Positions 43,735 through 60,729 of a DNA stretch of 64,000 nt are shown one piece after another. The notes under the pieces were generated by a model that saw only the letters and a program-made list of their open reading frames with translations, was not told where the DNA came from and searched no databases. This stretch comes from Lumbricus rubellus (lineage: Eukaryota > Annelida > Clitellata > Crassiclitellata > Lumbricidae). The position numbers and the translations under genes are program-made. Position 1 is the first letter of the stretch; each line of letters opens with the position of its first letter. Location: NCBI GenBank assembly GCA_945859605.1, contig OX243824.1, positions 26,012,814-26,076,813 of the forward strand, written 5' to 3'.

Positions 43735-45255
43735 TATATATTATATACTATATGATACATATAATTATATATATATAGACTCTATATATTATAATTATAT
43801 GCGCTTGTACATGTATTTCACAAATTCACCGACGTATGAAATTCAGCTTTAAAATGGTTTTAAGCAGAATGACAAATCATTGTAGGCTATTTAATTTACA
43901 TATCCTTGCATATACGTGTATTACAACACCTGATGTAGTGTCGGGCTTAGCGCCTTACAAAAGCGGTGACTTAAACGTTGGAACAACATCACATCGAGAG
44001 GGATTAGCCAGATCCAAGCTCGGCTTACAGAGGTTTATAAAGAGCGCTTTATAGAAGCCCAGTGACATATATTGCATACATGGAAACCTGCATGTACATG
44101 TATGTAAGCATAACACATGCGCACATGCATGCATACATGCATGCATACACACATACGAATACATGCACACATGCAAACATACATTACATAAGCTTTTATA
44201 CATACATACACACATACGTACACACGTACGTACAATACATACACCAATGCATGCATACACACATGCATACGTCGTGCATACATTATTACTATATGGTAGG
44301 CCTACATTATGGCACATAAACATATTTTGACCCTCTGATGAGTTGGCATAATATTGTGGATACAAAATGGTAGACCTGCCCACAATAGACCGTAGTTACC
44401 TTTATATACCTACGTTATTCCATAGCTTATAAAAAATTCCGTTTGCCCAAAATTTTAATTAAATAATTAAATATTTCATTTCTATAGCGCCTATAAAATA
44501 CACTTTCAGTAATACATTAAATTAAGATGACATAAAACAGACAAACGACTCAGTCATAATCAAATCAACAATGCATACACTGGTTCCCATGTGAGAATCT
44601 TTCGTCAATAGCCTTTTTCTTAACACTGACATACAACTCCCTCTGGCGTGAATAAGAATGAACGGGAGCATTGATTTTTCAGACGCATCAAGGGAGCATT
44701 CAATCGTCGACCTGCCACAAATCATTTGCAATATGAGGAAGCCACGGTAGCCACTCGATAGACCCATTTAGCCACTAATTATATATTATAGCCGGACTCT
44801 GGCCGTGATATGCGACCTAATTTTGAAGACTAGCCATTAATAGCCTCTTTGTCTTTTATAATATTATCTGATGTCTATTAAAGAATACGAGCGATTCTAA
44901 TTATTGTCCAACTGTAGTTTTAGTTTAACGACACTGTGTGATAACAAAGATTATTATTACAGTAGCCATCCTTTTTTATACAGACTTGGGACTGGCACTG
45001 TCAGTGTGCAACCAGTGGCGGAGATCGATTTTTGTCCTATCAACGGAGGGAGCTTTAGAAATATCAAGATATGATATCAACTAAATATCTCCACAGTGGC
45101 TGGTATGCGGTATTATTGCGCACGATCTGAGCGCATAATTATTAGTTTGCCTTAAATGCATAATTATTTAAAACGAATTGCATAAGCATAAGTTCAGTTG
45201 TTTTCCGGTGCAATGTAAGCATGTTACAATCGGGGATTGTTCCCAAATTTCACAT
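43735..45255. other. No gene seen; (CATA)n at 44090-44280
   Basis: Contains an inverted L2/SINE tail word (TTCTATAGCGCC) at 44478 and possibly LINE 3' UTR after it. Confidence 0.45.
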
Positions 45256-45260
45256 TATGA

Positions 45261-45445
45261 CACGGTGGTGTAGTGGTGGGTTCGGTGCCTTGAAACCGAA
45301 TACATGGTTCCAGGCTCGAATCCTACTCAAGCCGCCGCGTAGGAACCTTGAGCAAGTACTTCACTCGCAATTGCTCGTGCGCTTCGTCGTGAAACTCCGA
45401 TGCAGTGTCCTCGCTGTAATCTGGAACGGGGCGCTATAATAGCAA
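45261..45445 (+). mobile_element. tRNA-derived SINE, diverged
   Basis: CACGGTGGTGTAGTGGTGGG, GGCTCGAATCC and GAAACTCCGATGCAGTGTCC; ends GGGGCGCTATAATAGC. Confidence 0.8.
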
Positions 45446-45449
45446 ATGC

Positions 45450-46425
45450 GAGAATTAAAAATACACATGGCTGCCTCAGGGTTGGCTTAAGGGATCGTTC
45501 GTCTTATCTCCTTCTTGGTGCAGACTTTGCTGTTTTCATTCAAATCGAGTGCAACCATCGGCGAATAAACACCGGCGGGACAAACGTGCATTCCACAGAG
45601 GCAAACACTTCGACTTTACAGACAATGTTGAGAGCAGAGGGCCAGATATGTCAAGTGCTGGTGGAAGATTGCGTGAAGGAAAGAGGGAGAAGGAGGATAT
45701 GGATTAGAAAGGCGGCATGCACTAGATCCAGGGATGAGAGTTGTCGGTGTCGCTTCTGTAAACTTGTGGAAGCAGATACTAGAACAAAAACAAACTGATG
45801 CGAAAATGACTTAAAGAAGGTCCTGGAAACATAAAGACCTATGCAATCCAGCAATATTGTTGATAATATTCATGGAAGATGTGCTTCAAACTTATAATAA
45901 GTTTATTCATCATCATTATCCTTGGGTTAATAACCCGTAGGTGTCCAATGCACACTTTATCTTTGTCGTCCAAAGTCCGCGGTCCTGCGCAAATCTGCTC
46001 AAGCTATAAATGTCTTGGTTACACCACTCTTTGATGTCATCAAGTTTATTAGATTCCATTAATGGGATTTGATCCAAGTAAAGATTACAATAATAGGGCA
46101 TAGATTTTAATAGCTAGAAGCCGTGAGCCGTGGTTCAAAATCGACAAGCACATTATAATTATGAAGATACTCCCGCTTCGATAAATAGATTATTGTTGGT
46201 TTCTGTATACGTAGGCTATAATGTAATGCAACAGTATTTCGTGCAGTTTGCTAAGCCGACCGAGAGTCGTACTAAAGAATACCGGACATACCGTACAACA
46301 AAAGTATGAATAGTGCATAGATATGTAATTATGTGGTGTATGCATTGCAAGTACGTATTATTTCATGAGAATTATTGAGAAGGCATTCGTGACATGCTTA
46401 AAGCAGCTCTATAGAACATGAAGGC
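45450..46425. other. No gene seen
   Basis: A 45-codon stretch at 45655-45795 (CVKERGRRRIWIRK) faintly recalls Harbinger-type nuclease N-termini but is too short to call. Confidence 0.35.
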
Positions 46426-46429
46426 ACAC

Positions 46430-46700
46430 GCTAACATAATAGACAAACACAGAGACAGACAGATATATGCAAGCAGAGAGATAGACAGACGGACGGATAG
46501 ACACAGAGAGGCATACACGTAGATAGAAAAACAGATAGCCAGATAAACAAACAGACAGAGAGACAAACATATGATGGATCATGGATGAATGAATGAATGA
46601 ATGAATGGATGGATGGATGGATGGATGGATGGGCCATGGATGAATGAATAGACGGGTCGGTGGATGGATGAATGAATGATTGGATGGATTGATGCAATTA
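46430..46700. repeat. (AGAC)n then (GGAT/GAAT)n microsatellite
   Basis: AGACAGACAGATA then GAATGAATGGATGGATGG. Confidence 0.9.
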
Positions 46701-47247
46701 TGAATGAATAAATGCATTGTCACAAGATGCCAAAACAATAATAGTATAGATGGTATACAAAATACTATGGGAGTCTTTCTACGTTCGCTTACCCTGATGA
46801 TTTACAACGAAAGTCGCCTATAATTATACCTGTGACTGTGAGAAGCCACTAAGAATACTGGATAAAAAATAGATTTTTTTGTTCTTGACAAAAATAGATT
46901 GCAATGATTATCATCGTATTCTCCAAAGTTTCAGAACGCTACTTGAAAGTTAAAAGCGCAGGGCTCCGGTTTATTCACGAGCGTTGCTTGTGCTTCGATA
47001 AAACAAACAATACAATGGCCCACATCTGTTGTTTTGGTTAAGTCATCTGTTGAAATTCGTAGGTTTTATCAGTGACCTGGAAGTTTAACTGATAGCATGT
47101 TCCGGATTAAGCCTTTCAGTGTCTCCAATCTCCGAAGAGCATTGGCCTATATTGCGCAAAACCATGTGAACGGCAGATGTTGGGCGTCTAGTAGCCTAAA
47201 TTATAGTTGGTGAAGGTTTCAACACCAGATTGGTCTGGTTAATTTCC

Positions 47248-47254
47248 TATAAAA
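47248..47254 (+). promoter_or_regulatory. TATA box of protease pseudogene A
   Basis: TATAAAA 69 bp before the ATG; the equivalent box in gene B is 66 bp before its ATG. Confidence 0.7.
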
Positions 47255-47954
47255 GCAAAGAAAGAAACGAACTGCACACTGTCCTGACATCGTGTGGGTC
47301 TCTCGTCTTAAGAAACATGCATTGTTTGGCTGCTCTTTTGGTTCTTCTCTGCCTCGGTAAGTGACCTAAAGTTGAGACAAGTCGTGACACTCCAGAGTTC
47401 ATTCATGAGCAATCGCAACCAGTCCACTATAATAATTAATAGGTCGGCGTTTAATTATAATCACAGCGCTCTTCTAGACCAATATTACTTTAATTCGTTT
47501 CTAAACCTTGTCCTTGATTGGATATCAGGACGAAAAGTTTTACTTTGTGCTTATTTTCTCTTGACGTGACTTCAGATCGGCGACTTTCATAGCAGTTGAT
47601 AAAACAATGGTTTATGAATTTATCTCTTAGGCTCATGCGGGTAAGACTCAGCATCTTGCCTGCATGTTCGTCGGGCAAACAATGTGTGTCCGTTTCTTAC
47701 TATGGAATTCGTTGCTTAACCGGCAAAAGTCGTTCCACTTTTATGTAGCCTATCTTCTTTATTTCACAATTTTATCTCCGCAACCATTCTAGCCTACAGA
47801 TCGAAACTCATCTAGGATCCGTGTCTTCATTATCAAAAAACACTTCCCGTTATCTTACGCCACAGTTATAAGTAATGTATGTGCTGTTCAACATAGCCTA
47901 GATGTAATTAATGGTATTGTGTGTTTGGGTGCGGTGTGTCATCCATGCGTTTAA

Positions 47955-48525
47955 TCTATATAACTAAAAATGAAACTTTCCAATAGTGCGGTACACAATA
48001 ACGCCCAAAGTTACGCACCGATTGGTTTGAAAATTTGCCAACACCTTCCATTCCAATAGCACCGTGTCTTAAGATTTTTTCCAAAAAAACCCGCAATCTT
48101 TTCCACAAAAAGTGAACTTTGCAATACGTTCGACCGCCATTTGCAAATTCAACCAAACCTACGCTTGCAAAATTTCAGAATCGTCTTCACCCGAAACTCA
48201 GTGACGAAACATGAATGAGGTCGCGTGCCGTGACGTCATAAGCGAGTCGCTTAATAATTCCATTACGAAAGCGGCCTTTCAACATTCTTGGGCTCGATCC
48301 GCTGTCAGTAAGGGACGGTGTGAGGGAGGAAAGGAGCGGAGAGGAGGGGGAGGGGAGGGGCGGGGACGGGGGCGGGGAGGGGGAAGAGGATGGGAATGGG
48401 AAGGGGGAGGGGAGGGGAGGAGAGGGGGAGGGGAAGGGGAGGGGGAGGGGAGGGGAAGGGGAGGGAGAGGGGAAGGGGAGGGGAGGTCTTTTCTGCCACA
48501 GCAACGCGTGGCCGGGTACAGCTAG
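47955..48525 (+). mobile_element. Non-autonomous Helitron, copy 1 (571 bp)
   Basis: Starts TCTATATAACTAAAAATGAA after A and ends with hairpin GCCAC..GTGGC then CAGCTAG before T, the Helitron layout (A|TC...CTRR|T, no duplication). Contains a (GGGGAG)n tract at 48310-48487. Confidence 0.8.
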
Positions 48526-49439
48526 TTTATAAAAAAAGAGAGATATATATATATAGCCGAAAAATCAAAATGGCTGCTTATTTGTTATAGCCTAGTTCTG
48601 TCTACCATTTTATGTTATCATCCAAGTACCGTAATGCATGAATGATGAGGTAATTCAGGGTTAGCCTACATACCACAGAAGGCACAGGGCCTACATGCTT
48701 GATTGATTGATTCGGCAAAATCAAACGCTAGCCTATATATACTTTAAATTACTTTTGACAACACAAACAGCTGAGGCCAAGCCGAGAATCTTGGATCCCA
48801 CCCCGGACATCAGCTTCGACCCTTACATACTTGGAGGGACGGAAGCGACTCCTGGAGAATTCCAATGGCAGCTGTCCGTGGAGAGACTGTCCGGCAGTTG
48901 GTATCTTAGCTGCGGCGCCTCACTCCTCGCTAAAAACGCCGCACTTACGACCGCCAATTGAGTCGACGGAGTGTAAGAAGAACGGTTTAATTAATCAACC
49001 ATTCTTTAAATTTTAATTTTATTTAGTCGTTGCTCTTCTATAATTTTTAAAGCTGTTAGCCTAACTGAAAAAATGAGTTCAAATGAATGAATACTATTAA
49101 CGAACGGCTGAATGCTTGACTGGCTGGCAGAATCAATAAGATTGAATGCAGTAGGCTTTAGGTCTCATCAAAACCAGTTAATCCGACTAACTCACCGTTG
49201 TTCGTCTGGGTGATAATTGTTGGCGATTGCTGCTTTTATACTGCCATTTTAGAAAACTCTGAGTTGTATAATTTATACAACTAAATTTCTAAAAGACCTT
49301 CCTTTGAAAATAACGCTTCTGTTGTTTCTGTTGTTGTAGGGCTGTTTCAACGATTCGAGTAATAGCGGGACTTCACAAGCGATCTGACCAAAGCAGCGCT
49401 CAGATCTCCACAGTTTCCTCATATAAAATGGTAGGCTAT

Positions 49440-50180
49440 TATATCCCTCCCGTTTACTCTTAAGACTGCTTAAGACATCAAATTGTGCATGACTCGAATG
49501 CAGGTTGCGAAAGAATCTCAAGTTATAACAAGATATCGTAACGGCAATTGCAACCATTAGATTCTATGGCCTAAGCTTATATCAAGTATTTAATATTCTC
49601 GACTTTCAACGCGCTTATGCCAACTTGCTTGCTCCTTTGAAATCCGTTTTTCTGAGTCATTGGCTTTCGCGCGGCATCCGCCATCGAAACATAGGGGGCC
49701 TAATGTTTTTGCGACTGAATATATTCTCCTGGTGTTTTGTTCATTTAGTTATTGTGATGATCGAGTGTCCGGGCTTAGAACCGGCACAGGGCTTTGTTGG
49801 TTCTCTGTGGCGGAGCATGGATGCAGTTTAAATTAACGTCGTGCCCAGGACCAGTCCTTAATTTAGATAACATAATTAGGCTATTAATATAATATAAGAA
49901 TTTTGTGGATTATGTTACATGTATGATGTACACGAACAGTCTTTCTGAGTTACATATAATGTGTCCTATGATTATATAATTATAGCCTATAATATTTTAC
50001 AGACAATTATGGGTTTCCATTGCCGCCGTATTACCGCGACAGTAAGCCCATTAGCGCGCTCAAACCGCAATTGTTGCGATAATTGCTGTGCCTCTCAGTA
50101 CTGTGTAGGATGCTTTACACATTTTCCGCACTATACTACGAAAGCATAATTATTGTTGTGATGCTTAATTGTTTGGGCAG
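49440..50180. other. Intron 3 of pseudogene A: no feature seen
   Basis: AT-rich, no repeat recognised. Confidence 0.4.
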
Positions 50181-50889
50181 CACGAGAATTATGGAGTGGG
50201 AGCCTGGTCATTTCCCAATGGCATTGCCATTATGACCCTCGCCAGGTCATTTATAACATCAGTGTCTAATGTCGCTCTGATGACTCTACCGCCAGACAAT
50301 TCTAACCAGTTTGTCGGAACTGTCTGCACACTCAGAGGTTGGGGGTCGTACTTGTAAGTATCAACTTCAACTTGAGGTAAACTTGTAAGTATCAACTTCA
50401 ACTTGCGGTCTATTGCCAAGTAATAAGTATGGCCTAGGGTCTACAATAAAAGATCTTCGTTGGTAATGACATAGTTGGATGTTTGTGGATTTAAAACCAG
50501 GAATTTTCATAGCCCTTTAAGCATTTATTCGCTTGAATTGGTCGTCAATATGCATCTTAAATTCTTGACTGGTGAATTTTTTACGTTGCTGAAGCAAATT
50601 ATGTCTCTTTTCTCATTTTTACGTCTAGCCCCATCAAGTCAAGTTCTTCCGGACGCTCTGCAGAAGGTCGATATTCCTGTGATCAGCACATACGAGTGCA
50701 GCTAAAGAATGGCTTCAGTGTCAGGAGCCGTCTGTGATGATTCTCAAATCGCAGCCTACGACGTCAACAATTCAAAAGGAACATGCTACGTAAGCCACTC
50801 TTGACGAAATGTCTCGTGCAGGGTCTGGCCACATTAGGTAGATCAAAGAAAACAAGTGATTGGTGTGCTGTGCTGTCAAAGTGAAGAGG

Positions 50890-50903
50890 AAGATGACGAC
50901 CAC

Positions 50904-50956
<53 letters not shown>

Positions 50957-51065
50957 CGATGACGATTATGATGATGATGATGACGATGACGATGACGACG
51001 ACGACGAAGACGACGACGACGACGACGATGATGATGATGATTATTATGATTATGATGATGACGAT
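50890..51065. repeat. (GAT/GAC)n microsatellite
   Basis: Pure triplet block in the last intron of pseudogene A. Confidence 0.95.
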
Positions 51066-51246
51066 GCCAAGGTTGATAATTTCCATGAAATTCTCTCGTT
51101 CAACTTCCACCCTGCTCATGTATAGGCAATGGCAGAAACTTATCCCTTCTAGGCTTCCTCTGGCATCCGATTCACACAGTCCACTGTTTTATGATATCCA
51201 TAAATGAGTATTGCATACCTTTTCGTTAAGTCGGTTTAAGACATGT

Positions 51247-51971
51247 CGTCGCCTGAGGATTATCTTGTCGTATGTCCATTTTTTTCAAAATCGAGTTTAG
51301 ACTTGTTTTGTAGCAAAAAATTGTTTATCTTTCTTCACTGTTAACCGTTAGGAGATACGACAAGTCGTTTTAAAGATATTCAACAAAAACTACCTGTCGT
51401 ATGTCCATGATACAGGATTGCATTGTCGTATCTCCAATTTAGTAAGTAATTTTCTGTTGTATCTCCAGTACCGCATTCACGGTTTAAAAGTGCATTGTCG
51501 TATGTCCAGAGAAAGCTCGTCGCTGATTGGACGATAAGGAGATACGACATTATACACTGCACACTTCATGGTATCATAGTGTCGTATGTCCAGAGAATAA
51601 AAAACATTCTTTTATTTAAAAATGGTATTAAACTTGCGAAAATTGAAACGAACATAGTCGCAATTGATTGTATATTGCTTTCTTTATTATTTCATATTTT
51701 TTTAAAAATTCTCACTTCAGGATGACTTGCAATTGATTTAAATCCATTTTTATACAACATTTTCCTAAATTTCACAAAAACCATTCTAAGTTTCAGTTTA
51801 ATTTTTGTGCAACATTCTTTAATTAATGTCGATGCTTTAATATGACGTCTTTCCTTGAAGTTTTATTGCACTGGATATTTTATTTTTGGCGTCCAAAGTT
51901 GCGAAACTTAAAACTCGTTTTTCTCGGAATTCACAAAAGTGGACATACGACAAGATAATCCTCAGGCGACG
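51247..51971. mobile_element. MITE with 32-bp perfect inverted ends and repeated internal motif
   Basis: Ends CGTCGCCTGAGGATTATC.. (51247-51278) and exact complement (51940-51971), flanked by ATGT on both sides. The word TGTCGTATGTCCA or TGTCGTATCTCCA occurs about nine times in both orientations. Confidence 0.82.
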
Positions 51972-52079
51972 ATGTTGCTCCAATTTATTGCTACCTGCAG
52001 TGATTTTCGAACCACGTGAAAATATTATACATGTAGTAGGCTAGCAGTCAACTTGATTGCAACTTGCCCATCATTTCAG

Positions 52080-52126
52080 CCTGATCTTGCCCTTGGATCT
52101 GAATCAGATCCAAGGGCAAGATCAGG
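52080..52126. repeat. 47-nt perfect palindrome
   Basis: 23-bp arms (CCTGATCTTGCCCTTGGATC..) around one A, in the last intron of pseudogene A. Confidence 0.95.
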
Positions 52127-52974
52127 TATCATCTGAACATGGTCTACTGCGAAGACTTTATGCTAAGAAAACTCTATAAAATGTGTTCATCTTCGGTATT
52201 GTATACGAAGCAGTTTCTGCGTATAATTTGCTACATTCCTTGTTTTTACAGGGCGACAGTGGTAGCCCGATGAACTGTCTCATCCTTGGGGGAGGGACTG
52301 CCGTGGCCGGATTGAATTCGTGGATCATCACTCAAGGCGGAGACTGTCTACCATCGTATCCATCCGTCTTCACAAGAACTGGATCCTATCGAAACTGGAT
52401 CGTTCTCAACACTCCTCCCAGCTCATAAGAGAAATTCTGTTTAAGAGACAGTTTGCTTCACGGAAAATTACGTTGTGCTGCCTGAAAATGTGTTAACGAA
52501 ATCAGCAATCAGACAGCAACCCGAGAATTTATTTATGACGTTGTAATAATAATTATGACAAGCTTATACGAACGAATTGTCCATTTGAAAGTGTGACATC
52601 ATAGGCGTCAGTCCATAATTATAATTAGGGCCTGCTTTAGTTTGTAATCTTGAATTTCAGCATTTAATGTTTAGCAATTGTTTCACTTTATGAATTAAAT
52701 CAACTCAGGAGAGAAATGAAAAAGCAATGACGATTGCTTTATGGTCTGAATTTCAAAATGAAAAGAACGTTCTGAAACTGTAAAGAACAGTGTGTCACAA
52801 TATTGTTATTATTCACTAATTAAATAATGGCTACTAACACTGTGCTTGTGCTTGTTTATTGACGTGAGAAGTCTCACATCTGTTGAAATATCGAAAACCG
52901 ACGAACTGTCATGGCCGCCTGAACATCAATTTATAACAAGCAATAAAAATGTCATTCAGCAGTTGATGCTTTCA

Positions 52975-53020
52975 AAATTTATTTGGCGTCCCATCAAAGT
53001 AACTACTCAGAAGCAAAACA
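52975..53020 (-). mobile_element. L2/SINE tail fragment, unit 1
   Basis: TTTGGCGTCCCATCAAAGTAAC; equivalent to 59205-59255. Confidence 0.6.
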
Positions 53021-53578
53021 AAGCTCTTCGCTTTTGTGTGTCTGTGAAATGTCTCTCTGACTGTCTGTTTATTTGCTTAGTTACATGTATGTTTCGCCTC
53101 TGTCTCTGTCTTCTTGTCTTTCTCCGCCCGGTCATCACACGCTTCTATGCCTCCGCGTGTTTCTGGCATTCTCTTTCTGTCTGCCTGTGTGTTTCTATGT
53201 TTCCTTGCATGTTCTTCTATCTTTGTCCACTTCTAGCGCTGTCGTTCTTGGTCCAATGGATTCGTGATTATCAACTTGTCGGCGATAAGAAACATATCAT
53301 GCTAATGATATTTTCAATGTCTGTTCAGGCTGTTCTACATTGTTGTTCGGTCGAGGGACAAGATGGATCTGGGCTGACGGGAGAAATTCCGGGGCCCAGG
53401 CTGAGCAGTCACGGGCCCCTAGCAATCTTACGGCTAAATGTTTTAGTGAAGTAAACTTATTTTTGTTCTTTTCGCTATAAGCCATCTGCTGAAATTCGTA
53501 CTTCTTATCAGGCATGAAAGTTCAGTTGATAGCATGCTCTAGATATTGAATGATGATTCAATGTTGTTTCCATCGCCC

Positions 53579-53879
53579 CATAGGCGGAAACCTAGGGAAG
53601 ACAGGGGGGACGGTCCTCCCAATAAAAGTGTTGGGGAGACGGCCCATGCATTGGTTCCCCCCAATAGTTGGGTGTCAAGACTAAAAATGTATTGTAAATT
53701 TTTTGGGCGGTGAAAGTAGAACTTTTTTATGTTTTTTTGGCCGGAAGACTAAAAAAAAGGTCATCAGCTTTTTGGGGTGGTGGAAAAATAAAAAATTTCG
53801 TCCGTCGAAAAATCTCACGTCTTTCCTTCGGCCGCTCGTTCGTCCCCACTCCAAATCTCCGCCCAGGTTTCCGCCTATG
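53579..53879. mobile_element. hAT-like MITE (301 bp), perfect TIR and target duplication
   Basis: CATAGGCGGAAACCT and its perfect complement (15 bp) at the ends. CATCGCCC at 53571-53578 and 53880-53887. Inserted in the promoter region of gene B. Confidence 0.88.
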
Positions 53880-53951
53880 CATCGCCCGAAAGCTAGACGT
53901 ACATTGCGCAACATTGATGTGAACAACAGGTGTTGCGTGTCTCTAACCGCA

Positions 53952-54251
53952 TGGGTGGGGACTTGGAGGGGTGAGGGGGGACGAACGAGTGGCGCCGAAG
54001 GAAGGACGCGAGATTTTGGGCTGACGAATGGCTGAGTCGCCGACGAAATTTTCCAAAATTTCTGACATTTTTTTAGTCATCCGGACAAAATTTTCTGGAA
54101 AATACCCATTTTTCCCTTTAAAAATTGATTACCTTTTTAGTCGTAACACTCAACAATTGGGAGAGGCACAAATACATAGGTCGTTCCTCCCCCCAACACA
54201 TGTATTGAGGGGGACCGTCCTCCTGTCCCCCCTAAGTCTCCGCCCATTTCT
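53952..54251 (-). mobile_element. Related hAT-like MITE, inverted, diverged
   Basis: GGACGAACGAGTGGC..GAAGGAAGGACG and the right end CCCCTAAGTCTCCGCCCAT match the 53579 element in reverse orientation. Boundaries approximate. Confidence 0.6.
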
Positions 54252-54298
54252 AACTGGGTGAAAGTCTAGACAAACGTTTGGTCGCTTATAGGCTATAC

Positions 54299-54305
54299 TA
54301 TAAAA
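54299..54305 (+). promoter_or_regulatory. TATA box of gene B
   Basis: TATAAAA 66 bp before the ATG, in a block conserved with gene A (TAAGAAACATGC at the start codon). Confidence 0.75.
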
Positions 54306-54364
54306 GCAGAAGACGACATGAGCTGGCCAAAGACATTGTTTGTGTTTCTCTTCCCTTAAGAAAC

Positions 54365-58717
<4,353 letters not shown>

Positions 58718-58928
58718 GAGACAGTTTATTTCGCGGAAAATTGCGTTGTTTTGACTGAGAGGTATTAATAGAATCATCATATAAATAACCTGAGGACGTC
58801 TGATTATGACATCTAGGCCTAACATAAGAACGAATTGTCAATTTTAAAGTGTGACATCGTAGGCGTTATTCTACATGTCTACGTTGACCTCGTGAACATT
58901 TAATGTATAGCAATTGATTCACTTTATG

Positions 58929-58934
58929 AATAAA
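58929..58934 (+). terminator. Poly(A) signal of gene B
   Basis: AATAAA 212 bp after the stop; the equivalent place in gene A reads ATTAAA. Confidence 0.6.
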
Positions 58935-59204
58935 ATCAATCCATAAGAGATTTGAAAAAGCAAAGACGATTGCCTTGCAGCGATAGTCTCAAAATGACGA
59001 CCAGGGTGTTCTGAATCTGTAAAGCGCAATGTGTCAGAAATTCAAAATTATCCGCTAATGAAGTTATCGCCACTATAATAATTAGTTTACTAACACGAAC
59101 CGTCTTAGGTGAAATATCGAAACCGACTAACTGCCAATTTCGTCTAAATAATTATAAATTCATAGCAAGCCATAAATTGTCATTCAGCAGTTAATCCATT
59201 CAAA

Positions 59205-59255
59205 ACTTATTTGGCGCCCCTTCAAAGTAACTACTCAGAAGCGCTCCCAACGCCA
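59205..59255 (-). mobile_element. L2/SINE tail fragment, unit 2
   Basis: TTTGGCGCCCCTTCAAAGTAAC and CAGAAGCGCTCCC. Confidence 0.65.
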
Positions 59256-59259
59256 CAAC

Positions 59260-60250
59260 AGGCAGTGTAAAAAGTAAGTCTTCGAATGGCCATAAAACGT
59301 ATCAGTAGCAAAACTACACGATCTAGGAAACGGTTGTAGGCTTAGAGTCTTAGACCATTCCAAACCTATAAGGTCTATCACTGATAACGCGCGGTTTTGA
59401 ATCGCTGCGGAGCCGATTTTTAAAAATGTTCTTATAGTCTATATTCTATAATAATACTGGCACTCCTTCATCTACTATGACTTCTTGTCATTCTGTGTAT
59501 GTCTGCATGTGTGTAGTATGCCTAACTGAATAAATAATATTATAATTATTATTACATGTAGCGCATTTTAGGAAAGCCACAAAGGTTCTAAAGAAACTCA
59601 TTTCTCGTTCACTCTTGCGCTCAATCTATGTGTATCTGCCCTTGTACCTACGCCTACTACTCTGTCCGTCTCCTCATCTCTCTACGTTCTGCGGCATGGT
59701 TTATGTATGTGAGAGTGAGTGAGGCTGCATCGATGTGTTTTGTACATGAAATGTCTATCTCTGTCTATTGCTCTGCCTACTTAAGCTTTACATCTGCCTG
59801 TCTCTGTGTGTCCTCTTGTTTGTCTGTCTGTCTCTCTGTTCTTCTGTCTGCTTCTGTTCCTCTGTTCCCCTGTCTATCTGGATGTCTGTCACTGCTCGGT
59901 CATCATAATGATTACATGTACATGTATGTGCCTCTGGAGTTTCTGTCAATATCTTTCTGTTTGCCTGTGTGTTTGTCGTTTCTTTCCTGTCTGTCTCTCG
60001 TTGTCCACTCCTCGCACTGCCGTTCCTGTTGATCTGGATTCCTCTGTTGTCCTTTTCTCGTGTCCTATTCATCTCATAAACATCTCGACATCCAATCCAT
60101 CATCTCTCAAACGAACTGATGCATCACCGACGACGTTGCTAATTCACGCTTCATTGACTTTGCTTCGGGATACGTCTTGTTTATTTAAGCGCTGAAACAT
60201 TTAGTGCAGTTGTACCTTGGCCTATTACATAACTATCGCACTCATCAGAA
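59260..60250. other. Downstream part of duplication unit 2; no gene seen
   Basis: TCTG-rich tract at 59750-60010, homologous to 53040-53270. Confidence 0.5.
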
Positions 60251-60500
60251 CGATGTGCATGTGGATAGATAGATGGATGAATGGATGGACGTATGGATAG
60301 ATGGATAGATGGATGGACGGATGGATAGATGGATGAATAGATATATGACGGATAGATGGACGGATGGGTGGACGGGTGGATAGATGGATGAATGAGTAGA
60401 TGGAAAGACGGATGAATGGATAGATAGATTACGGGCGGATGGATAGATAGATGACTGGGATAGATAGCTGGATGGATAGATGGGTGGGATGTGTGGATAT
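60250..60500. repeat. (GGAT/AGAT)n microsatellite
   Basis: GATGGATAGATGGAC runs directly before a SINE. Confidence 0.9.
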
Positions 60501-60525
60501 ACAATTATATATGGGGCGCGGTAGT

Positions 60526-60728
60526 GTAGTGGTGGCTTCGTTGCCTTGAAGCCGGAAGGTTCGAGGTTCGAATCCACCTCGCCGCGTAAGGACCTTGGGC
60601 AAGTCCTTCATTTACAATTGCTCAGCGCTTCGGCGTGACACTCAGATGGAGTGTCCGCTCTGCATTCGGGAGCACTTCCGAGTAGAAAGATCTTGAAGGG
60701 GCGCTATAACAAGTGCACATACATACAT
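60526..60728 (+). mobile_element. tRNA-derived SINE, full length
   Basis: GCGCGGTAGTGTAGTGGTGG, GGTTCGAATCC, CAGCGCTTCGGCGTGACACT and GGCGCTATAACAAGTGCAC then (CATA)n. Confidence 0.88.
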
Positions 60729-60729
60729 C

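Larger units (their letters stand above)
47317..52428 (+). pseudogene. Chymotrypsin-fold serine protease pseudogene A (exons 47317-47356, 48771-48972, 49340-49430, 50181-50353, about 50639-50789, 52252-52428)
   Basis: A six-exon S1-family gene with signal peptide (MHCLAALLVLLCLG), YILGGTEATPGEF at the activation site, and GDSGSP around the serine. It is broken: in exon 2 the catalytic His codon is AAT and the next codon (Cys58) is TGA; in exon 4 the catalytic Asp position reads NGIAI (Gly); in exon 5 YECS is followed by TAA. Exon 4 exits in phase 2 whereas gene B exits in phase 1, so either a shifted acceptor at 50639 is used or there is a frameshift. The last exon still has the catalytic Ser. 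Its final intron has taken in a MITE (51247-51971). TATA box and an ATTAAA (52694) remain, so it may still be transcribed. Confidence 0.85.

Noticed and set aside
45655..45798. Harbinger-like nuclease remnant (RRRIWIRK)
   Set aside because: Only about 45 residues with weak similarity; the frame starts in a SINE.
50475..50705. Open frame over intron 4/exon 5 of protease pseudogene A
   Set aside because: It mixes intron and exon sequence; the exon portion is described with the pseudogene.
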